DNA of 64,000 bases, from assembly GCF_051622035.1 (NCBI RefSeq), contig NC_135362.1, forward strand, positions 21,227,001-21,291,000, written 5' to 3'. Made by a program: the position numbers and the translations under genes. This stretch comes from Arctopsyche grandis. Taxonomy: Eukaryota; Arthropoda; Insecta; Trichoptera; Hydropsychidae. Below the pieces are notes generated by a model, which was not told the DNA's origin, ran no database searches, and saw nothing but the letters and a program-made list of their open reading frames with translations. This document shows, in pieces, positions 1 to 13,947 of the stretch; within the stretch, counting starts at the first letter, position 1; each line of letters begins with the position of its first letter.

Positions 1-1026
1 GCGAGATTGAGCTAAAATTAGATCATCGTTGATGTTTTGAATTACAACAATGCTTTGAATTACGACGATACGCATTTAAAACCAGAGAAATATTATAATT
101 TCATGTTTTTAATATTTCTTAAAAGTCGTCACGATATGTTACTGTATTTCCACCGTCGATGATCGATAAAAAAAAACAATTCATAAAAAAACGCGGTGTC
201 GGATGTCGGTGATTTGTCAAAGGGTTTTTTTCTTTCGTCGAAATAAAATTAATTATCACACATTATCCGATAAATTTTACCTCTGAAATGATTTAATTAC
301 TTGATTTATTTCGACGAGAGAAACAATTGAAGAATAAAAAAATCCGTTTGATGTGACCGACAACACCCCGGGTTAGCAAAAATCGTTGGATCACCCATAC
401 TAATACATGATATATTCTCAGTAACTGTGCTTTACGGGGAAGTAAAAATAATAATTCTTTGATTTTTTTTCGATCTTAGTGCGTATATTCGTAAGTCAAA
501 ACTTCTTAAGTCGAGGATTACCTGTATGTGATTGTTGATGATCTAATTTTAGGTCAATCTCGAAAATTTATTTAAATTGTGCATGTTCTGTTTTAACTTT
601 CAATATTTAATTTTAATATAATAATAATAGTTTTAATTTTGATATTTAATTTCAATTTTTAAATTTAATTTTTATTTCGATATTTTGTACGCAACTGGTT
701 TTAAAAGTTGGCCTGTGGGCCGTTCGTTGGCTTAGTGCGTACGCACCATCATAAAGACCAAGCCATGCTTGCAGCTGTCAATAATTTGACAGCCAATATT
801 TCTAATCTGCGATTATATTTTGGTACGCGATCGAATATCGATGTAATATTTCGTTCGTTTATGTATGTAAATACATACTATCATACACGAATCAATCTGG
901 CCAGTCATAGTCTACGCAAAATAACAAATTGACAAACGGACTATTATAGTTTGTTCATGTAGTAACTATTAGATATAAGTTTAAGTATTCTCAATCATCT
1001 ATCACATTCTCCATGTACATACATAC

Positions 1027-1028
<2 letters not shown>
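1..1028. other. AT-rich non-coding stretch
   Basis: I see no gene here. A short open frame from about 708 has no recognisable family, no splice support and ordinary intergenic composition. The end of the block runs into an (AT)n microsatellite. Confidence 0.4.

Positions 1029-1118
<90 letters not shown>
1029..1118. repeat. (AT)n microsatellite
   Basis: About 90 bp of uninterrupted AT dinucleotides, directly flanking the left arm of the long palindrome that follows. It is probably length-polymorphic. Confidence 0.95.
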
Positions 1119-1120
<2 letters not shown>

Positions 1121-1124
1121 CAAC

Positions 1125-1780
<656 letters not shown>

Positions 1781-2689
1781 AACACGTCTTTCAAAATTGC
1801 ATCAAATTTGAAAAAATATGAGAGAAAAAATCATTTGGGTGCGACCCGCGAATCCTTTGCTTGGACATCCCTAGTCATTGACGGAAACACCAACTAGACA
1901 AGCACAATGTATACAAAATAAATATGCTGTTGTTTTTCATTTTAAATATATGTCAAATTCAAGAAGCTATGAAAAATGACGGAATGTTGTACACACGGCC
2001 ATTTAATATGACGGCCGAGAAAGAAGTAAAACAACGGCAAACCAACATGGCCGAATTGTTCCCAACTCTCAGGATGGTGAACGAAACCCCACCATGTCGT
2101 AGAGCCGCTTCAACCCAAAGAAATCGTTTACGATAGTTTGTATTATCTCGACATATTTCTCATAGTTATCGTATATAATAATTGTCTAATGCGTGTGTGT
2201 GTAGGAAGTACTCGCTGTAAACACCATGCTCCGTCATTCTTTCTCCCCTTGGAATCGCGGAAAGAGACGCGGCATATCACTTCGTTCACATGATCAGCCG
2301 ACAAAAACAAAAGAATGAATTAAAAATAAAAAATAAATTTAAATTATTAATTCCGTTGATCCGAATTGCGACATTTTAACGAGTGCTCAATTATGTGCAC
2401 ACAGGCTACTAGTAATACATAATTTTATAAATTTACGGCTATACCATGCGGTGCAGCATAATCAATGGCTTCGAAGTGTGGCACCGGACTATAATATGTA
2501 TAAGTACCAAAAAAACGTTCTAAATAATGGTAGATATTAAATTTTTAATCCAAATAAAAACATTTAAAAAATTGGTAACTCCTTTTTTTTTCCGAACGAA
2601 AACCAAAACCAAACAGATTTTTTTTTTAATAAATATCAATAAAAAAATATCATTTCGAAACCCTACTTGTTAGCTAGCATTTAAACTAA

Positions 2690-2900
2690 AACTAACAGTT
2701 AGTGTATGAACACACTATAGTCCATCCACTGGAGAAAGACTCTTAAATAAAACGTACATGCTGTCCCTTACACCCCATCTCAACGAATAGCATCTGGCAC
2801 GTATAATGTTCTATTGTATGTATAGGTCGTATAAATGCTATAGGTCGAGAGGTGATGTAAGGGACAGCATGTACGTTTTTATTGTAGTGTGTTCTTACAG
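2690..2900. mobile_element. Fold-back MITE
   Basis: Inverted repeats face each other: AACGTACATGCTGTCCCTTA at 2751-2770 and its complement at about 2858-2877. An outer pair built on GTGTATGAACACACTA / TAGTGTGTTCTTACA lies at about 2701 and 2884. There is no coding capacity. The class is not determined; it looks like a small non-autonomous DNA element. Confidence 0.6.
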
Positions 2901-3194
2901 TTTTCCTTTAGCGAACCAACTATATTAAATTATATCTCGACAAGCGAATATAATTTACTATAATTGGAAATAAACTGTCAATAATATGCGCCAGTTGTAA
3001 TATAACAGTTGTGTTTTGACAGTTCTGATGATTTTACGAATGCTTTAGAATTCAACAATGTGTTAATATTAGCTAGTTATTACGAATTATGGTAATGAGT
3101 ATCGAATTACGATAACTCTTAAGATAAGAGTTCAAAACAAAAATTTGACTTTCCAACCTAATTTACTAGTCTAGTGACGTATTCACGAAAACCT

Positions 3195-3440
3195 AACCTC
3201 TCCATCTTACCTGGTACCAACTTATAGTTGAACTGGATTTTCAGTTGTAATATATTTTGACCAGTTGGAATGTAATTTGCCATATGAATCAACTTAGGTG
3301 GGTTTGACGGAATATGTTACAACTGAAAATACACTTCAATTATAACGGTAGTTGATACCAAGTTACATAGATGGAATACATTCCAACTAATCAAAATATA
3401 TCACAACTAGAAGACACACTTCAACTGTAACATATATGTA
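3195..3440. mobile_element. Degenerate fold-back element
   Basis: CAGTTGTAATATATTTTGAC (about 3241) is complemented at about 3390-3410 by a closely related inverted copy. The outer blocks GGTACCAACTTATAGTTGAA and GTAGTTGATACCAAGTTAC also pair. The arms are clearly diverged, so this is an older non-autonomous palindromic element. Confidence 0.5.
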
Positions 3441-4880
3441 TACACTGCAAATGGATTCTGCGCACGAATCAACGATCGTCTTCCGACTAGTAGTATTGTA
3501 AAAATATATGTATGTATGCATTTTACATTTTTTTGCGATGAATGAACTGCGGCGTAAAACAAACCTTGACTTTGCGGGCTTCAACTCTTTCAATTGAATA
3601 AATCAACGCTCATTTTATACAGCATGCATACTCGTGTGGTAAAAATTGACATTTCTACACGTATTTAATTCAATTTTTGTTTACCACCCTCTTTTTTTTT
3701 CGATACAGTCAGTATTTTAAAAACGACGAAATCAAATGTCCGTTGGCGACGGCCAACCGTCGGTACGGGGGTCATCGAACGATCACCTGTTGCACTTATC
3801 GCGAAGAACAGCATCTCCACGCCAAATTCACACTCACTCTTTGTGCAATTTTTGATCTTCGACATTCCAAACACTTACGGAAAGTGCGTTTGCATTGCGG
3901 CCTATTCTTATCCATTTTTTTTTTATTATTATTTTACGGTAATAATTTTTTTTAAATATCACGTGAAAATGAAAATTGTACGAAATTATGTGTGACAACG
4001 GGCGCGGTCTCCTCTTGACAGCTGAAGGCCGTGTGCGCGCGCCTTGCGAAATCTCAACTAGCACTTTTTCATCCACAATTTTTTTTAAATTTATTTTACG
4101 TCTATTCAATCCGTATATATGTAGGTAGTTATGCCGATCGGAAACAATCCACGTGAATAATTTTTTGACAGCTTCGTCAACGTCGTGAATATTTTTTGTA
4201 ATTTATCCAGAAATAAATGTGCTTTTTTTATGTTGTACAATAAGTGCTAATGTTACAAAATAACGACTAGGGTGGGTTGGTTCCGTCGGACAAAACTAGG
4301 CCCAAGTGTTGTCACTATCGGTTTGAATGTTGAGCGAGAGATAAGTATTCGCAAATCCCGAGCGCGACCGTCTTGTGCGCGCGCCAACTCCCACCTGCCA
4401 GTTTTGCCTAAACCTGACCTCTCCACACACGAATCCCCTCCCTCCCCCCCACACACTTGACAATTGCAGCTTCCGTATTTTATTTAAGTCCTAAATAAAG
4501 ATCCCTTTTGCAGAATCCTCGTCTATTTACATGTGCAATGGCAAGAACACACTCAAAAGTGCGGCACGGCACGCCTAAATAGACTCCAACTGTGATAGGC
4601 GTGTCTTCGTGTCATTATTAATTCGTGCATCTTATTAGTTTCTCCCACATAAATAAAATATCACCGAAAACAGACGGCATGCCAATGCTTTTTTTTGCTG
4701 TCTAAGAACGTCTCATACGACATAATGTGTTGGAGTAACAATAGTCGAAAGTATGTACATACATAGAAATACTGACCATAACGTCACTGTTCGTATATAG
4801 AGTTGTCGACTAGAAATAGATTATTGGATTTTATCATCAAGAAATCGTAATTGATATAATGGACTAATTCAAAGTTTTTC
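3441..4880. other. Non-coding, locally GC-rich stretch
   Basis: Several short open frames on both strands (3665-4110, 4253-4460) overlap one another and match no family I recognise. The locally higher GC at 4260-4450 could be an unrecognised 5' exon or promoter, for example of the TGIF gene downstream, but nothing in the sequence proves this. Confidence 0.3.
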
Positions 4881-4883
4881 TTT

Positions 4884-5240
4884 ATGTATTGTATGCTTGG
4901 AATGATGGGGAGAGATAGGAAACGAAATACGTGGGTACGGAGTATGACGAACGTAATGGATATAGTTGAGAGAGTGAAGGGATTAAAATGGCAATGGGCG
5001 GGTCACGTAGCTAGAAGAATGGACGAAAGGTTGACAAAGGAAGTGCTAGAATGGTACCCGAATGAATGTATAAGGGTGAAAATAAGGTCGCAAGCTAGAA
5101 GGGTAGGTGAAATCGGAAGAATGTGTGGGATGAGATGGATAAGAATTGCGCAAAACAGAGACGAATAGAAGCATGTTGAAGAGGCTTTCATCCTGCAGTG
5201 GGTGGTGAACACCCATAAAAATAGACACATATTATAGTGG
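4884..5240 (+). mobile_element. RTE-type LINE, 3' fragment
   Basis: The plus strand encodes the C-terminal tail seen after the reverse transcriptase of RTE-clade LINEs: the block KGLKWQWAGHVARRMDERLT, then VLEWYP, then WIRIAQNRDE. The reverse transcriptase core and endonuclease are absent, so this is a 5'-truncated copy, as usual for LINEs. The reading frame is open for 94 codons but the element is a remnant. A second, more decayed copy is at 29.64-29.99 kb. Confidence 0.8.
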
Positions 5241-6613
5241 ACAAATATGTAGCTTAGAGTCAAAGTATTATAAAATTAGTTGTAAGTTAAAAAAGCGGAA
5301 TATATAATTACACTTTAGTTGATAGTATTCACTCGGTACACTTAATTCGAATACTTTTCACTTTAAATTGGTAGTTGGTATTTCGAAATTGATTATTTTA
5401 ATATATATATATAAATATTTAGAAAAATGTGGAATCCAATTTTATATTAAAAACTAATCATTTCAGTTGAAATAAATGAGAACATTATTTTAGTCATTCA
5501 ATACATTATCAAAAGAAATTGGGCTTAAAGTGAATTTTTAAAACTAATCTTATTAAAAAAAAATAAAGCTTGTAAAAATACCACCATGATGAGAAAAATA
5601 TGGACAGCTAAAAAATCACTTTTTTACAAATTAAATAAACATACTAAATCAGTCATAATTATTCGTAAATATAAGTAGATTGCTTATCTTCTATCTTGGA
5701 ACTTTTTTAATAACCAATAAATTATATACATACGTACATATGAAGTTTGACAGTTTAATAGGAACAAAAAGGGGGCTATGTACACAAATGTATATCGCCA
5801 ATACAACGTTGGCAGTGGCTTAAACTCTGAGATTTCGTGATTTTAAAGTGCAAATACATGCATTATTACGATTGAAGTAATTTGTTTTTCCGTGCGATAT
5901 GTATTTTTTTTAGTGCAAATTATTTTTCCGAGTGTAAATATGATGTAAACTAAGGTGCAATCAAAATAAATATCAAATAAATGGATTTTTCTTTTTTAGT
6001 TATTTCTCAAAGTACAGTATGTACATATGTAATTCAATTTATTTACCACAATGATTTGGCCAAAATTTGACTTATAAAAATAAAATAATTTAAATTTCTT
6101 CATCACTTGTTTCCCTATTTTTACAAACCTCCTTTACGTTTCACTTACGATTACAATTCAGAGGACAATTTGCCTCTTATCCGATCGTTTTTATTATCTA
6201 TTCCGCTAATTTGGCCTAAAAGTTTTGGGTCATTGTTTTTTTTTTTATTTCTTCATAAAGTTCTGAACACGAAACATTTTGATGATTATAAACTACACTT
6301 AAAATGATCTTGACATTGAAAATGTCCTACATTGGCATTTTGGCCAGGTATTGCAAGAAAGAGAACAATCTGAGTGTAGACATCTTCTTTTCTACTTTGA
6401 TGTCTTCTTAAAAGCTTATCCTATTTTTAGGATCCACATTAATGTGTTGGGGTAACAATAGTCGAAAGTCTGCCCTTATTACTACATAGGCATAATCAAT
6501 TGTAGTCAAAATTCGATGCTCAACTCATTAGTGTGGATCCGCCATTGAGTTTTTAATGACATAAGATTCTATTCTATTATTATCGAGTTATTTCATTGAT
6601 GTTTTTTTAACAG
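5241..6613. other. AT-rich non-coding sequence
   Basis: There is no coding signal. It contains one small MITE-like inverted repeat at 6430-6540. The 3' end (pyrimidine run and CAG at 6611-6613) is the splice acceptor of the first visible TGIF exon. Confidence 0.4.
6430..6540. mobile_element. Small MITE-like inverted repeat
   Basis: GGATCCACATTAATG at 6430 is mirrored by ATTAGTGTGGATCC at 6527-6540. An internal stretch (GTGTTGGGGTAACAATAGTCGAAAGT) recurs near 4727 with one change, so the family is dispersed. Confidence 0.55.
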
Positions 6614-8387
6614 GTCGCGAAAGATTCCCATCAACGTCAAGTACTGAAGATAATGAATCGGGCTCTGAAGGATCGCACGATGGAAATCGTGGTGCACGTG
6701 GCACAGCAACTCAACCTCCAGGTTCTGTGCGTAAACGACGCGGTAATCTGCCGAAGCACTCGGTCAAAATCCTTAAACGTTGGTTATACGACCACCGCTA
6801 CAATGCTTATCCATCTGATGCGGAAAAACTCACACTGTCGCAAGAGGCCAGCCTCACTGTTTTGCAGGTTTGTTCTTCTTACCATTTTTATACTATGTTG
6901 AATAAAATCATTGCGAATGTACACTACATACTTTGTTTTGTTGTTAGGTTTGCAACTGGTTTATAAATGCCCGTCGTCGAATACTACCCGAAATGATACG
7001 TCGAGAAGGACATGATCCATTACATTATACGATATCACGTCGTGGAAAAAAGTTAGGTGGTAGCGGCAGTGGTGGGGGAGGAACAGGAGTTGGCGGTGGA
7101 ATGGGTGTTAGTGGTGGTGTTGGAACACAGCAAATTGAAGGTGGACCTACACGTAGACCTTGGGATACAACTAGCAATGTTAGCTCACATTCAGCCGAAC
7201 ACGCGCAACTTGCTCAAGACCATGATTATGATGATGGAATGTTAGTTTATAGGTATATTTTTAATGTTTAATTCATAACTTCGAGTTAATTAGTAACGCT
7301 TATATTTTTGACCATTTCAATTTAAGAAGATTAACCCCCTCCACTCCACAGAAAATTGTACTGACCATTGCCTTTGCACAATTTTTCAAGGAGTGGAAAT
7401 TAATGCATCTAATGTTACTTAAAACTTTTCAAAGGCATTCATACATATTATTATATTAGGGTACTAGTTAATGTCATATTATTTTCAGAAGTGATGAAGA
7501 ACAGGAAGACTATTCCAGCTCTACGCCCAGTGAAGAAGAAATAAAATACGATTCATCAGTTTGGCAGTCTGTCATACGCTACGGAACAAATGACAAAGAA
7601 AATCATCCAGCCTCAAGAGGGTAAAAATTTTATTCTACATGAATGAATGAATATAAAATTATTGAAAATAGGATGATTAATAACAAACAATTTCAAAATT
7701 GTAGGTCAAGTTCTGAAGAAATGATTCTAGGTACTGAAATAGTTACCTCGAGTGGAACTCCTTTTTGGACATCGGCAGCACATCCTCAATTGGCACACTT
7801 GCCGCAGTTACCCCATCCGCTTGCTGCTGGTCCTCCCGCTCGCAGGCATCCCCGAGTTCAAGTAATGCTCTTTTTTTGCTTTACTTTTTTAGCTGTCCTA
7901 CATTATTTTTTTGAAAGCCTAAGTATATTATACATCAGGGTTTCTCAAACTCTTTCTTCCGCGGAACACTTTGACAGTTCAATAATTTTCACGAAACATG
8001 TTAGTTTTTTTTTTATATACATATAATGTAAGCAGTTGTAAATTCATACATTTCAGGCACATATCGGTTTTAAAACTTTTCACAGAACAATTGCTTGCAC
8101 GCACTCCAAAAAGCACTAGTGTTACATGGAACATAGTTTGAGTTACCCCCTTATACATCATAGAATTTATTGAAACTCTCATATTGAAAATTTAGGTGAT
8201 GCCAGCTCGTCCGCCTTCTCCACCAAGGTTGCCGTCTTCACCTCCACCTACACCACCATCTCCACCAACACAACAACAAGCAGCTACCTCTTCAGATCGA
8301 GATAAATTTAAATGTCTTTATTTACTAGTTGAAACTGCTGTTGCTGTCCGTCAGCGTGAAAAAGAACAAGAAGAGGTTCAAGTTTAG
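6614..8387 (+). CDS. TGIF: TGIF-type TALE homeobox transcription factor (partial 5')
   Basis: Nuclear DNA-binding repressor of the TGIF family (achintya/vismay in Drosophila). Coding exons are 6614-6867, 6948-7252, 7489-7620, 7705-7861 and 8196-8387 (TAG stop). All joins keep frame with GT-AG introns. The homeodomain spans exons 1-2: [20 protein letters not shown], then the TALE-type [15 protein letters not shown] loop, then helix 3 [14 protein letters not shown] with the diagnostic W-F-N-R. A glycine-rich linker, an acidic segment (DEEQEDYSS) and a Pro/Ser-rich C-terminus follow. The first exon begins mid-codon (phase 2), so the initiator exon lies upstream and was not identified. The last intron carries a 215-bp hAT MITE. 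Family assignment is firm; the exact orthologue is inferred. Confidence 0.93.
7936..8150. mobile_element. hAT-type MITE in last TGIF intron
   Basis: A 215-bp insertion is flanked by a perfect 8-bp target duplication TTATACAT (7928-7935 and 8151-8158). The left end reads CAGGGTTTCTCAAACT; the reverse complement of the right end reads GGGGGTAACTCAAACTA, an imperfect terminal inverted repeat. The 8-bp duplication and the CAGGG start are typical of hAT. It has no coding capacity. Confidence 0.85.
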
Positions 8388-11300
8388 GCAAAACTGAAAA
8401 TTAATATTTGCCACTATCTCTTTACAGAATCTATCTCATGGTTAGTTTGTGATATTTGACAAAGCTATAAACTTTTTGTCAAACTTTTCAGCTTATGTTC
8501 ACAATACATTCTTGAATAATTTGAAATTATTTTTATCACTTGTCAGATAATATAATAAATTTATTAATAATGTTACTTGCAAAGTGGGTGATTCTTCTAT
8601 TTTGGTGGCAAAGAACTGTGTTTATATATTAATAGTAGATGTACATACATGCAACAGCAAAAAAATTAAAAATAGAGAAACAAGATTGATTTGCATTATC
8701 TCTTGACCAATGGTTAAAGCAAAATATAAATAAATGCATGTTTGTTGATGAAAGTGGGTTTCCATTTCAGTGTAAGGTTAAATATTTTCAGTAGAGAGAT
8801 AGAGGTATTGTTTAATCGAAACTAAAAACTTGGTATTTATAAAGTTCTTCCGCCCTTATGATCACCAATCTACCAGTGTATTATTGTGTTCAAAACAGTT
8901 TTTAAAAGTGGGAGTACATATTAAAATATATGTATATAACTCGTATAATTTTTTAAGTGATGTACAAAGAAGCAATGAAACAATTTTTAGATAAGTGTTA
9001 ACATTTAATATATGTATTTTAGGTAAAATTTCGTAAAACAGTGGAGTGCTTTGGAAATTATTTGACGATTGTGTTTTTCCCCCTTCTGAATTTTGGTAAT
9101 CTTAATTATTGTAATTTAAGCATTTCTCTAGCAATAAGTTTTTCTACCCAAACACATAAACGAATTGTATTTATCATAGATAATAATTACAAATATATAT
9201 TAAAAACCAATATCGTAATTTTTATTTGTCAAAAGGCAAATTTTAAAATGATATTGCCAAACAATTGTGTACATATAAAAGTAAATACATTCAACATTAT
9301 CTGAATGATCAAATGCATTTTTTGTTGGTTTGATGTAATATTTAATTCATCCAATTTTATACGGCAGTCTCAATTTGTTTTTACCCATAATTGACTTTGT
9401 ATTCAGTTTATGCCTTAATCTATATATGTACATATATAATATTATACGCAAATATAAACCAGATATCGAAAATTTTTCTACTTCGTTGAGACTGTTGTAC
9501 TTGTAATATAGTGTATATACCTTACAATATTATAAATATACTTATCAATACAAGACAGACAACTTAGAATACTAGTTATCTCATTATATTTTATATTTGA
9601 AGTATCGTAATTTTTAAATGATATCTTTTTTTTCATCCCTCATACACACTAGTTAGTGAAATCGATGTTTACTTTTTTACCTAATAAAAATGTCAATATA
9701 ATTTCAATAAACCTATTGAAATGACAAATTTTATGAGACATTTTATATATTAGCATCCTAATGTTATCGAAATATTTGGAAAATAATAGTAAGATATAAA
9801 ATTTGTGTATTTGTACTAAATGAATCACTATTTTACTCCCAAAATTTAACTGTTAGGCATTGGTACAAAAAAGTTTTTAGTACAGATTAATTTTTAAAAA
9901 TTGGCAACTATAATTTTGTAAGTCAACATGCAAATAACTTACATTAATAACTTTTCCTTCGAGTGCTAATTTACGGAAGAATGTCTGAGAATGAATGTTA
10001 AAAATAGAAATTGTGACTTGTAAACCAGACGTGCCTTTATTTTAGTGTATGTTATTAGAATTACAATTTCTATCCAAATATTAAGGAACAATGAATCTAT
10101 ACATACATTGGATATACAATTTTTATCATTCTCTTAGCACCTTTAAAATTGCATTGCGTAAGTGTAACATCGGTGTATTCACATGTCAAAATACCATTTA
10201 TATCTATGCAAAATGTGCATTTTGGAATTTTTCTTAATAGTTTATTTTTCAGTGCATAATTGAAATGCAAAATCCTGGAAATTTATATGGCCAGATTAAT
10301 TCAAGAACTTTATGAATACAAAAAAATTAAAATGACATTTTATTTTTGCATTAAGATTTTTTTATATTATACATTTATGAATGTTCGAAAAAATATCAAA
10401 TATTTGAACTGGTCATTTGATACAAATTGCACATTTTTTTTGTTACTTCATCGTTTATGTTTCATTAGAAGATATAAACAGACATTTGAAAAAAAACTCA
10501 TTATTACTGGTTTACGTGAATCTCGTGAGTCCAATTTATATACATATAGACTATTTCGCTGTATGCGGAAATTATCTGATCGAATGAGTGTCACAATTGT
10601 AAACCATAGTGTATCAAAACTTACCGCTAATGGTGAAATGTGACAAGTCAATATAATATGTATTTATATTATATTGTTGCTGAAATTTTTTTAGTAATCA
10701 GCATTTCAATTAATCGATCTTAGATTTTTTAAGTATTGTGTAAGCTGAATTTATTTTTAAAAGGGATCACATTTCCTTCGTGTACTGTTTGCCACACACA
10801 TGTGCAGAGTGTACTGCGGGTTTGTGTACAAGTAATGTAATTGCTTTAATATAATTATTAAAAATTCTCTTTAAATGGAGGAAAGGTTCCTAACAACGGG
10901 AAACACCTGGATGATAATGGGCGAATTGAATATAAAACATTAATTTGGGTGTTCAATTATGCCAAAACACATTGATTTTGAAATCATATAATTATTCTCA
11001 TCTTTTATACAGAAATTGCCAAAAATTTAGTAATAGTATACATACTCATTTTTACAACTCATTTTTATTTCGTTTTTATTTTTTATATGAACTTTACGTG
11101 TTTTGCTATAATTTTCCAGTCAAATTAGTGGCAATTGAACAAAATATGTGTTCTACATATGGTTGTGTTTTTGTGATGTTTAGGACCTTAATTTCTTTGT
11201 ATCGAGTTAACTGAAATATACTATGTAGTTTTAGCACTATTTCATTGAAAAGTACGCACATTTTTGTTCGTTTTTTAAGCAATTCATCCAAATTACGAGT

Positions 11301-12595
11301 TTTAAAATTCTTCCAGTTTAATTTCCTAAGTACTTTTTAATGTGTATTTTTAGAAAGCAATGTGTGTTTATTAAAAAATATCTATAATGAATACAATCAA
11401 AAGAAATCTTTTATTAAACTTGAAGAATAAAAAGTAGTTAAGACTATTAATTATGGATGTAAACTACTTTTTTCCAATGTTGTCACTGCCATTAATAGTA
11501 ATTAATTGGGAGCCGTTTCATAATAAAAATAAAATTAGGTAATATTACTATAGCAGATATCATTCATACTAATGAATAAATTTGTAACTTTTATCACATA
11601 AGCTGAATCTTCATTTTAAGTCACATCTGCAATGCTCTTCCTGTCATTTTGTTATATTATATTATTTTTGTAGTGATAGCATACATTTCTGTAAAATTTG
11701 AAATGCTTCATTTAAACATTTGATTATTTTAAATGTCAGACGAATAGTTGATAATAAATGTAAATTGTAATTAAAATTTGTTCGTTGTAATTTTTTTTTT
11801 ATTCTACTTATTTTACTCACATAGAACTTAGTTATATATTATATCTCTGGTATAATTTTATTAAAAGTGCAGTGCCATAAAAGCAAATTAGTAGTATCGG
11901 AAAATCAATAAATTTAACACTGTCGTAATATTAGGTTATGTTAGAGTGAAATACTATTTCAGCCTTAGAAAAAATAAAGCATGTTGTGAACTTTGGATAA
12001 TTGGTTTTATTTTTTTATCCTTCTGGCGATCAATTTTCATCACATTTGCATTTGTAGATGTACAAATGCATGGCAGAGGTGCGTAAATAACGTTAAAGAA
12101 AAGCAAAATAAATATGTGAATTTCGAAAAGTCACGATCTGAATGATAGCACTGAGCAACAAAAAAAAATACCAGAGCGGAGACCAGCCAATCTTTACTAA
12201 GTTTGACCCGCTGAATTGGAATATGATATTGATTTTTGTTGGTGGGTGATCGTTTACGAGATATGAGCGTTTAAAAGAATCCGTGATTTTTAGTTTTTTA
12301 GCTTTTGCGGTCTTTAACTCAAAATTTAGGATTGTTACGATCAGTGAGTATTGGAATCAATAGTCAGATATTTTTCCTATTAGTTTTTATATTTCATTGC
12401 TTTAAAATACTTCTAATTAATTGTCGAGCGAATTTTAAAAATCAAAAATATATATTTTTTTCCGTGCTATTTTTCATTTATTTGGCAAATTTTTTATTTC
12501 TCCACGTTTATAAGGATTGGTTTTCTATCCCAATATATATTTTTTTTATCTAAACGTACTAACTCGAGCGGTTTTTGCGTAGGAAAGATTTTCAT
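8388..12595. other. TGIF 3' UTR and AT-rich intergenic sequence
   Basis: I see no gene in these 4.2 kb. The open frames at 9041, 10260, 10945 and 12305 are Lys/Phe/Tyr/Ile-rich translations of AT-rich DNA without family matches. Several AATAAA motifs near the TGIF stop could serve as polyadenylation signals. 12.15-12.59 kb may be an unclassified repeat edge. Confidence 0.45.
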
Positions 12596-13062
12596 TCAGA
12601 TCCCGTAATGCGTATAACAAGCGTTTGTGCAAGCGAGACGGCAAACGAGAGTTCCAGCACACGCGCGTAAGCGACGAACTTGCCATTTCATTTCCTGTTC
12701 ATACCTTACAGCAACATCCGTCAACGTATCGTATCCGGTTTTTTGGCCATCGTGGAAATATACACGCGAATTACGTGCCATGAGTCTGCCGCTTTGCTGT
12801 TTTGGACCAATTATCTATAGTGATAGTTGACAGCTGTTCAATCTTTCGACATGGTTTTGGCGCAAATATTTAAAAAAATAATAATTTTTTTACGGAAATA
12901 TTTAAAAAAAATTTGTCCATCATCCACAAGCTCCTTATACAGTGTCCAAAACTCTCCTTCGGTTTTTCCATTTTTTAACATGGGATGCACATCAAAACGC
13001 CTCCGTGCTTTTTTATTGCCTTCTTGAGCTTCTTCTTTCAACAACAGCGCGATTATACATAA

Positions 13063-13947
13063 CTAGTGTTGGGCCCGTTGATTTCAACGGGTGGTTTCGA
13101 AAAGGAATTGAAACTCGAATAAAAATAAAGTTAAAGATATTGAATCGACTGGTTTCGGAAAGAAATTGATGCACGAATGACAAATTACGAAGTGATTACG
13201 AATTACGTTTTGTGCATCGCCGACCCCCCGACGCCTTTGCCCCCAGCGCCCCCGATGCCTCCGTCGCTCCGGAGCCTTCGGCCCCAGCGCCGCCGACGCC
13301 CCCAGCGCCCCCAGCACCCCCGATGCCTTCGGCACCCCGGGGGCTTCACCCCGGCGCCCCCAGCACCCCCAATGCCTTCGGCACCCCGGGGGCTTCACCC
13401 CCCAGCACCCCCGATGCCTTCGGCACCCCGGGGGCTTCACCCCGGCACCCCCGGCGCCCCCAATGTTTTCGGCACCCCGGGGGCTTCGCCCCCAGCGCCC
13501 CCAAAGCCTTCGGCATCCTGGGGGCTTCGCCCCCAGCGCTGCCGGCGCCCCCAACGCCCCAATGCCTTCAGCACCCCGGGGGCTTCACCCCCCAGCACCC
13601 CCGATGCCTTCGGCACCCCGGGGGCTTCGCCCCCAGGGCCCCCGATGCCTTCGGCATTCCGGGGGCTTCGCCCCCAGCGCCGCCGACGCCTCCGGCGCCC
13701 CCAGCACCGCCGATGGCTTCAGCACCGCGGGGGCTTCGCCCCCAGCGCCTCCAATGCCCGGAGCACAAAAATGAAAAAACTGAAAAAATGAAAAAAATAA
13801 AAAAAATTGAAAAAACTGAAAAAATGGAAAAAATGAAAAAAATGAAAAAAAAAAAAATTTGTTCCCCATACTGGTTGACGGTTGATCGTCCGTCACATAT
13901 ATACAAATATATATATTTAGCGACAGTCCGTTTTTATATATAATATA
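13063..13947 (-). mobile_element. Helitron-like non-autonomous element nested in Harbinger copy A
   Basis: Compared with the uninterrupted copy at 37.6 kb, an 885-bp segment is inserted here. Read on the minus strand, its 3' end has a perfect stem (CCCGTTGA, AA loop, TCAACGGG; 13074-13091), then seven bases, then CTAG. Host sequence beginning with T follows, and the other flank ends in A: the A|T insertion and hairpin-CTRR end of Helitrons. There is no target duplication. The 5' end is AT-rich and does not start with a clear TC, so the 5' boundary is less sure. The body is a GC-rich tandem array. No Rep/helicase is encoded. Confidence 0.65.
13212..13770. repeat. GC-rich minisatellite
   Basis: Degenerate tandem units built from CCCCCGATGCCTTCGGCACC followed by CCGGGGGCTTCACCCC-type blocks. 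GGGGGCTTCGCCCCC is self-complementary, so long open frames appear on both strands; they translate to Pro/Ala/Ser or Arg/Gly low-complexity peptides and are not genes. A (GAAAAAATG)n-like A-rich run follows at 13771-13857. Confidence 0.9.

Noticed and set aside
10260-10643. 127-codon frame downstream of TGIF
   Set aside because: Lys/Ile/Phe/Tyr-rich translation of AT-rich DNA, no domain or splice signals, no homologue recognised.
13084-13943. Long open frames on both strands with Pro/Ala or Arg/Gly-rich translations (156-243 codons)
   Set aside because: They are translations of a self-complementary GC-rich minisatellite; no family, no splice or start context, and they overlap each other.
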